From contig AVPN01000338.1 of the NCBI GenBank assembly GCA_000695325.1, forward strand, positions 40,546-61,015: a DNA stretch of 20,470 nucleotides. The letters are read 5' to 3'. Positions 17,283 through 20,470 of the stretch are shown one piece after another. Source of the DNA: Pleurobrachia bachei. Taxonomy: Eukaryota > Ctenophora > Tentaculata > Cydippida > Pleurobrachiidae. The position numbers and the translations under genes were made by a program. The notes under the pieces were generated by a model. That model saw only the letters and a list, made by a program, of their open reading frames with translations. It was not told the DNA's origin and searched no databases. Each line of letters opens with the position of its first letter. Positions within the stretch are counted from its first letter, which is position 1.

Positions 17283-17290
17283 AATTTATA
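17283..17290 (-). promoter_or_regulatory. TATA box for the right-hand ORF block
   Basis: Minus-strand TATAAATT lies 10 bp before the overlapping ATG at 17273 and about 90 bp before ATG 17193. It is the right-most viral-looking signal; host-like sequence begins shortly after. Confidence 0.5.
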
Positions 17291-17319
17291 GTCGAATATT
17301 CTTTGCTTTTAACAAATCC

Positions 17320-17604
17320 TCTCTTTCTCAGTTGTGTGAGAGTGGCCAACCCTTGCAGGTAAGTGGACTGATTGGACTAATTATCAAGACAGAGGGAGAG
17401 GGGGTGATTACTGCACATATCCGGAGGGTGGATAGGAAAGGGAGTTTCAAACATTAGTAACATTAGCAACATTTAGTCCTATTTCTGCTTTCTCCTTCTG
17501 TTTAACTCTCCAACCCTACCTTCTGAGCTAATGGTAATTGGTACTTGATAGTCTCATCTCTACTCTCTCTGTCAGTTTAGCGGGACATTCTTTGTTTATT
17601 TATT
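17320..17604 (+). other. Host-like segment inside the right end, with micro-exon signature
   Basis: No viral gene lies here. A polypyrimidine acceptor (CTCTCTTTCTCAG) is followed by 27 bases (17332-17358, nine codons, phase 0) and the consensus donor CAG/GTAAGT. Further on, 17416-17442 matches 20425-20451 in the host flank at nearly every base (CCGGAGGGTGGATAGGAAAG). The segment is G/A-rich, unlike the A/T-rich viral genes. Confidence 0.5.
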
Positions 17605-17858
17605 GTGTTTTACTTTGATATGATCCATATGATTCATATGATTTCACGCAAATCATATGAATCATATGAACCAATTAATCCGGATTTCTTGCACCATGCT
17701 TGCACCATGTTTGCACCATGCTTACACCATGCTTACATCATAATCACGTAATCTGCAGTTGAGCGCAGATAAGTGACTGTGAAACGAGCGCAAGTCACGT
17801 GACTGTGAAACGAGCGCAAGTCACGTGACTGCGCTAGATTCACAAGAATCCAACTACT
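17605..17858 (-). repeat. Right terminal inverted repeat (254 bp)
   Basis: Reverse complement of 9692-9993 apart from unit-number changes and scattered substitutions. It has four 11-bp GCATGGTGCAA-type units against three on the left, and one 43-bp unit against two. The hairpin arms are at 17626-17644 and 17650-17668, and the two CACGTGA units are conserved. It ends CTACT at 17858. Confidence 0.92.
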
Positions 17859-17864
17859 CATGTC
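17859..17864. repeat. Right target-site duplication CATGTC
   Basis: Exact copy of 9686-9691, directly after the CTACT end of the element. Confidence 0.92.
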
Positions 17865-18123
17865 TCAAGAGCATCAAATCACAGTAGTTTGACCAAAAGT
17901 AAAACTCAAAGTAATTTACCATGTTTTAAAAAGGTAAATCTATACCATAAGATCGAGTCCTATTCCAAGTTTGGTGACATAGACACCTGGTGTGATCCCC
18001 ACACATAGGTGTCAGCTCAGCCCCAAAAAGGGTCGTGTCTTTCAAGAGCTCTTGCGCACGATCGCGATCCACTGGACCGATTTCCATCCGGTTTGTCGTA
18101 AAATACTACAAATTGATCCAAGT

Positions 18124-18420
18124 TTACTGGAAAATACCCGAGAAGTTTGTCAATCAACAGGAAGTGGGTCGAAATTGACACAGAAGTTAATTCCATAATC
18201 TGGCTTCTGAGAGTTTCTGCACTACGCCCATGCGGTTTAGAAGATATTGGGAGATATGTTGATGCAATTACCATCAGCAGTTAATGCCGGGTATTTTCCA
18301 GTAATCATAAGACTTCAACCTATCTTCTGATACTCTCAGATTCATTCTAAACCAGATCTGGGAGTGGGGCGAAATCTCCGGGAAGCCAGATTATAGATTT
18401 GACTTCAGTGTCAATTTTGA
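18124..18420. repeat. Nested inverted repeats
   Basis: A perfect 17-bp inverted pair (18124-18140 with 18288-18304) and an imperfect pair of about 38 bp (18170-18208 with 18381-18420) overlap but have different centres, so they do not form one simple hairpin. The second pair encodes similar peptides on opposite strands (EIDTEVNSIIWL on plus, KIDTEVKSIIWL on minus), which suggests an inverted duplication of coding or formerly coding DNA. Confidence 0.6.
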
Positions 18421-18689
18421 CAATTCTATATCTTCCTCTGCTACCCAAATTTGGAAAGAAATCTTGACGAAGATTCGTTGGGCTGGCCTTACACAATCGT
18501 GGAAGTTTGCTTCTAATTGTTCCCTCCTTGATCAAGACCACATGTCAACAATGGAAAAGGTAAAAATTTTACTGAACTATAAATTATAAATTAGCGTATA
18601 ATGTAATAATCTCAATATATAGTGTAGAACGATCATTGGCACAGAGATTCAAGTAGGATGAAGTTAGTTGGTATGAAATCCCTCAATTA

Positions 18690-19188
18690 AACCCTTCAAC
18701 ATCGGAGGTTGTGTAGACCATGCAGAATCATTACTGGGTAAGAGGGAAAATGGGGGCCACGGAACTCATAGCCGCGGTGGACTTTGGGCAGGGGGCTGAC
18801 ACGGTGGGCCATAAGATTTGGGTACAAACGGGCACCCTTAATATCCAGGGTGGACGTGCCGGAATAGGAAGGAGGACATAGTTTGTTTGACGGCGACACT
18901 TGGAAAAGACAAAGTCCAGGTGGTGAAGGAGAACCTTCTCATAGACGACAATACTGTCTTTGAGATGCACCGAATGCCGATACCGGACACATTGGCCATT
19001 ACGGTACTACGTAAAGGCGTGGAATTGTCCATGATACGACTGGCCACATTTATCAACAAAGATAGATTGAATGGAAGGTATAATATAATATAATAATTGT
19101 ACCGAAGCTAACTGAAATTAGTCGGCCAGATTCCAATTGGAGAACCGGCAGGGAATACCATTTAACTTCGGAATGTGTAGACCATGCA
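18690..19188 (+). repeat. Direct repeat of an exon-like phrase
   Basis: TGTGTAGACCATGCA occurs at 18710-18724 and 19174-19188, each preceded by a similar TT(C/T)AAC(A/T)TCGGA. Both encode a CVDHA peptide in one frame, and the first copy runs into a donor-like GTAAGA at 18736. It may be a duplicated exon of an unrecognised gene. Confidence 0.4.
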
Positions 19189-20470
19189 AACTGGAGGATT
19201 ACGGAAATATGCAATGACACCTTTATCGAAGCACACGACCGAAGAAGAAAATGATTGGGATCAGTGGACATAATGACCATATCCATGGGGACACTGAGTG
19301 TCGAAGTAGGCGATACTAAATTAGTAAACCCTGTGAAAAACATCGTTAATACAAATATCATATCACTCATGAATTCTTTACAGCTAGCCATGATTTTTAT
19401 GTACCTGGTCCTGGTTGTTACAGTGCTTTGTGACGACTACATCATACTTAACGAGAGAGCAGTGGTACTGGAGAAGAAAGGAGAAATACCATGTTAGTTA
19501 TTTAGCATGCTCCAATCAGACTTAAATATTATTCAACCATAACACTAACACTAAACCACGTTTAACTTCACTTAATATTCTCTTCCGCAGGCTTCGGGAA
19601 TGAAGGACGAAGGTTAACATAAGTTAATGGTAATTAAAATAACCCAAACACAATAGCTTGGATTCAGTAAGTTGTATAATTAATGGTATCTGCAGGACAC
19701 TTAACCAGGACGGGGAATCAAACCAACAGGACAATAGTTATGATTGTAGCGTATTCGCTCTGTCGAACTAAGAACGTTTTAGGAAACGCTGTTAATATGA
19801 TACAAGCACTAACTGCTAGTGACCCACAATTACAACTGAGGATCATGCCAAAGCAAAGAAATGTATGAGAATTTGAGGGAGAATGATAATATAATATGTC
19901 GACTCCTCTCTCAGCTTAGAACAGACTACATCGTCATAACAGACAACGAGGAAGATAATGAATCGCTACCCGACTACTCCTAGCATGAATATCCCCGGCG
20001 GGGATGCAGATAGGTATGGGGCACGTGGTAGGGAGAATCATGGGGTCCCTGCTATGCTTCTTTTGCTGGGAGGACCTGAAGGGGTCTGAGTGTATGTCAA
20101 TGTAGGCCCATATGGAAATCAAGGGGATATGATAACCCGTGGGGCTGGGAGGTGTGCTGGGCAGATGAACTGGAAGGCGTGGATGATTATAGGAGAGAGA
20201 ATAAAATTTCTTCTAAACTTCCCCATAAGAAAGTAATATGATAAAAATGTGGAGTGGCAGCTCTAGTACTATAGTCGAATTTACTGTAGTGGAATTTCTA
20301 AACGAAAAGATATGTGTACACTCTGGTCTTAATTTCACCCTGTCATCGTAACACGAGTATGCAGCAAGTGAATAAAGGGTCCCAGGAGAAAATCTGGAAG
20401 ATCCTAAATCGAGGGTCTAACTGACATACCCGGAGGGTGGATAGGAAAGAGAAATACAAAACTGACAGAC

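Larger units (their letters stand above)
9692..17858. mobile_element. Polinton/Maverick-type endogenous virus-like element lacking DNA polymerase B
   Basis: The element is 8167 bp with AGTAG..CTACT ends, long terminal inverted repeats and a 6-bp target duplication. It encodes an integrase with chromodomain, packaging ATPase, adenain-type protease, pX-like protein, penton-like protein and major capsid protein, all hallmark Polinton products. Typical Polintons are about 15-20 kb and carry a protein-primed polymerase B of around 1000 residues; no open frame here is long enough or shows its motifs. Plus-strand genes occupy 11104-13130. Minus-strand genes occupy 10042-11022 and 13158-17273. The ends are intact, but the ATPase and capsid genes are frameshifted, so this copy is probably non-productive as read. 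Whether it once used a polymerase supplied in trans cannot be told from the sequence. Confidence 0.93.
17865..20470. other. Host flank with repeats and exon-like scraps, no gene named
   Basis: Several short open frames exist on both strands but none shows a domain I recognise. The longest coherent plus-strand piece (18887-19093) includes FEMHRMPIPDTLAITVLRKG, and a later one (19255-19497) includes a hydrophobic helix (MIFMYLVLVVTVLC). Both may be exons of a host membrane or extracellular protein, but I could not link them by splice phase. The end of the window (20425-20451) carries the block shared with the interior of the element. Confidence 0.4.

Noticed and set aside
9692-17858. Hidden DNA polymerase B, Rep or helicase gene
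   Set aside because: I read the long frames on both strands for polymerase (for example YxDTDS-type), HUH Rep and helicase motifs and saw none; the only Walker A is that of the packaging ATPase.

Overview
The window reads as nuclear DNA of an invertebrate animal. It carries a spliced gene with about twenty short exons, phase-matched GT..AG introns of roughly 80-390 bp, several small transposons and simple repeats, and one large integrated virus-like transposon. I cannot name the species. The small introns suit a compact-genome invertebrate, but that is only an impression.

Left part (1-9038): a perfect 196-bp-armed inverted repeat lies at the window edge. After it comes a plus-strand host gene whose exons I traced by splice sites and codon phase (1094-9038, stop codon TGA at 9036-9038). 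Its product looks like a divergent CAPS/CADPS-type secretion activator: a C2-like end, a split PH domain, then a long helical MUN-like region. One intron holds a 1.6-kb element with 98-bp terminal inverted repeats, and another holds a 106-bp MITE-like element that has a second copy near 900.

Centre (9692-17858): an 8167-bp Polinton/Maverick-type element, complete at both ends. It starts AGTAG and ends CTACT, has terminal inverted repeats of 302 and 254 bp, and is flanked by a 6-bp target duplication (CATGTC). It carries the Polinton morphogenesis and integration set: chromodomain integrase, A32/FtsK-type packaging ATPase, adenain-type protease, pX-like core/minor protein, penton-like minor capsid protein, and double-jelly-roll major capsid protein. 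It has no protein-primed DNA polymerase B, although every other hallmark gene is present. In its place are genes I do not recognise: a C2H2-finger/coiled-coil nuclear-type protein, a small protein with seven N-glycosylation sequons and a signal/transmembrane layout, and a few small ORFs. The ATPase has one frameshift and the major capsid gene has three.

The gene layout is virus-like. TATA boxes lie 30-80 bp before gene blocks. A divergent promoter serves the finger protein and the integrase. Genes within blocks are joined by stop/start overlaps (TAATG or ATGA), and convergent poly(A) signals lie between the left and right blocks. The plus-strand block (integrase-ATPase, then a 96-residue protein) meets the minus-strand block (small ORFs, penton, pX, capsid, protease) at about 13140.

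Right part (17859-20470): host flank with inverted and direct repeats and exon-like scraps, but no gene I can name. A segment just inside the right terminal repeat (about 17320-17604) looks host-derived: it has a perfect 27-nt micro-exon signature and a sequence block also found in the host flank at 20425.
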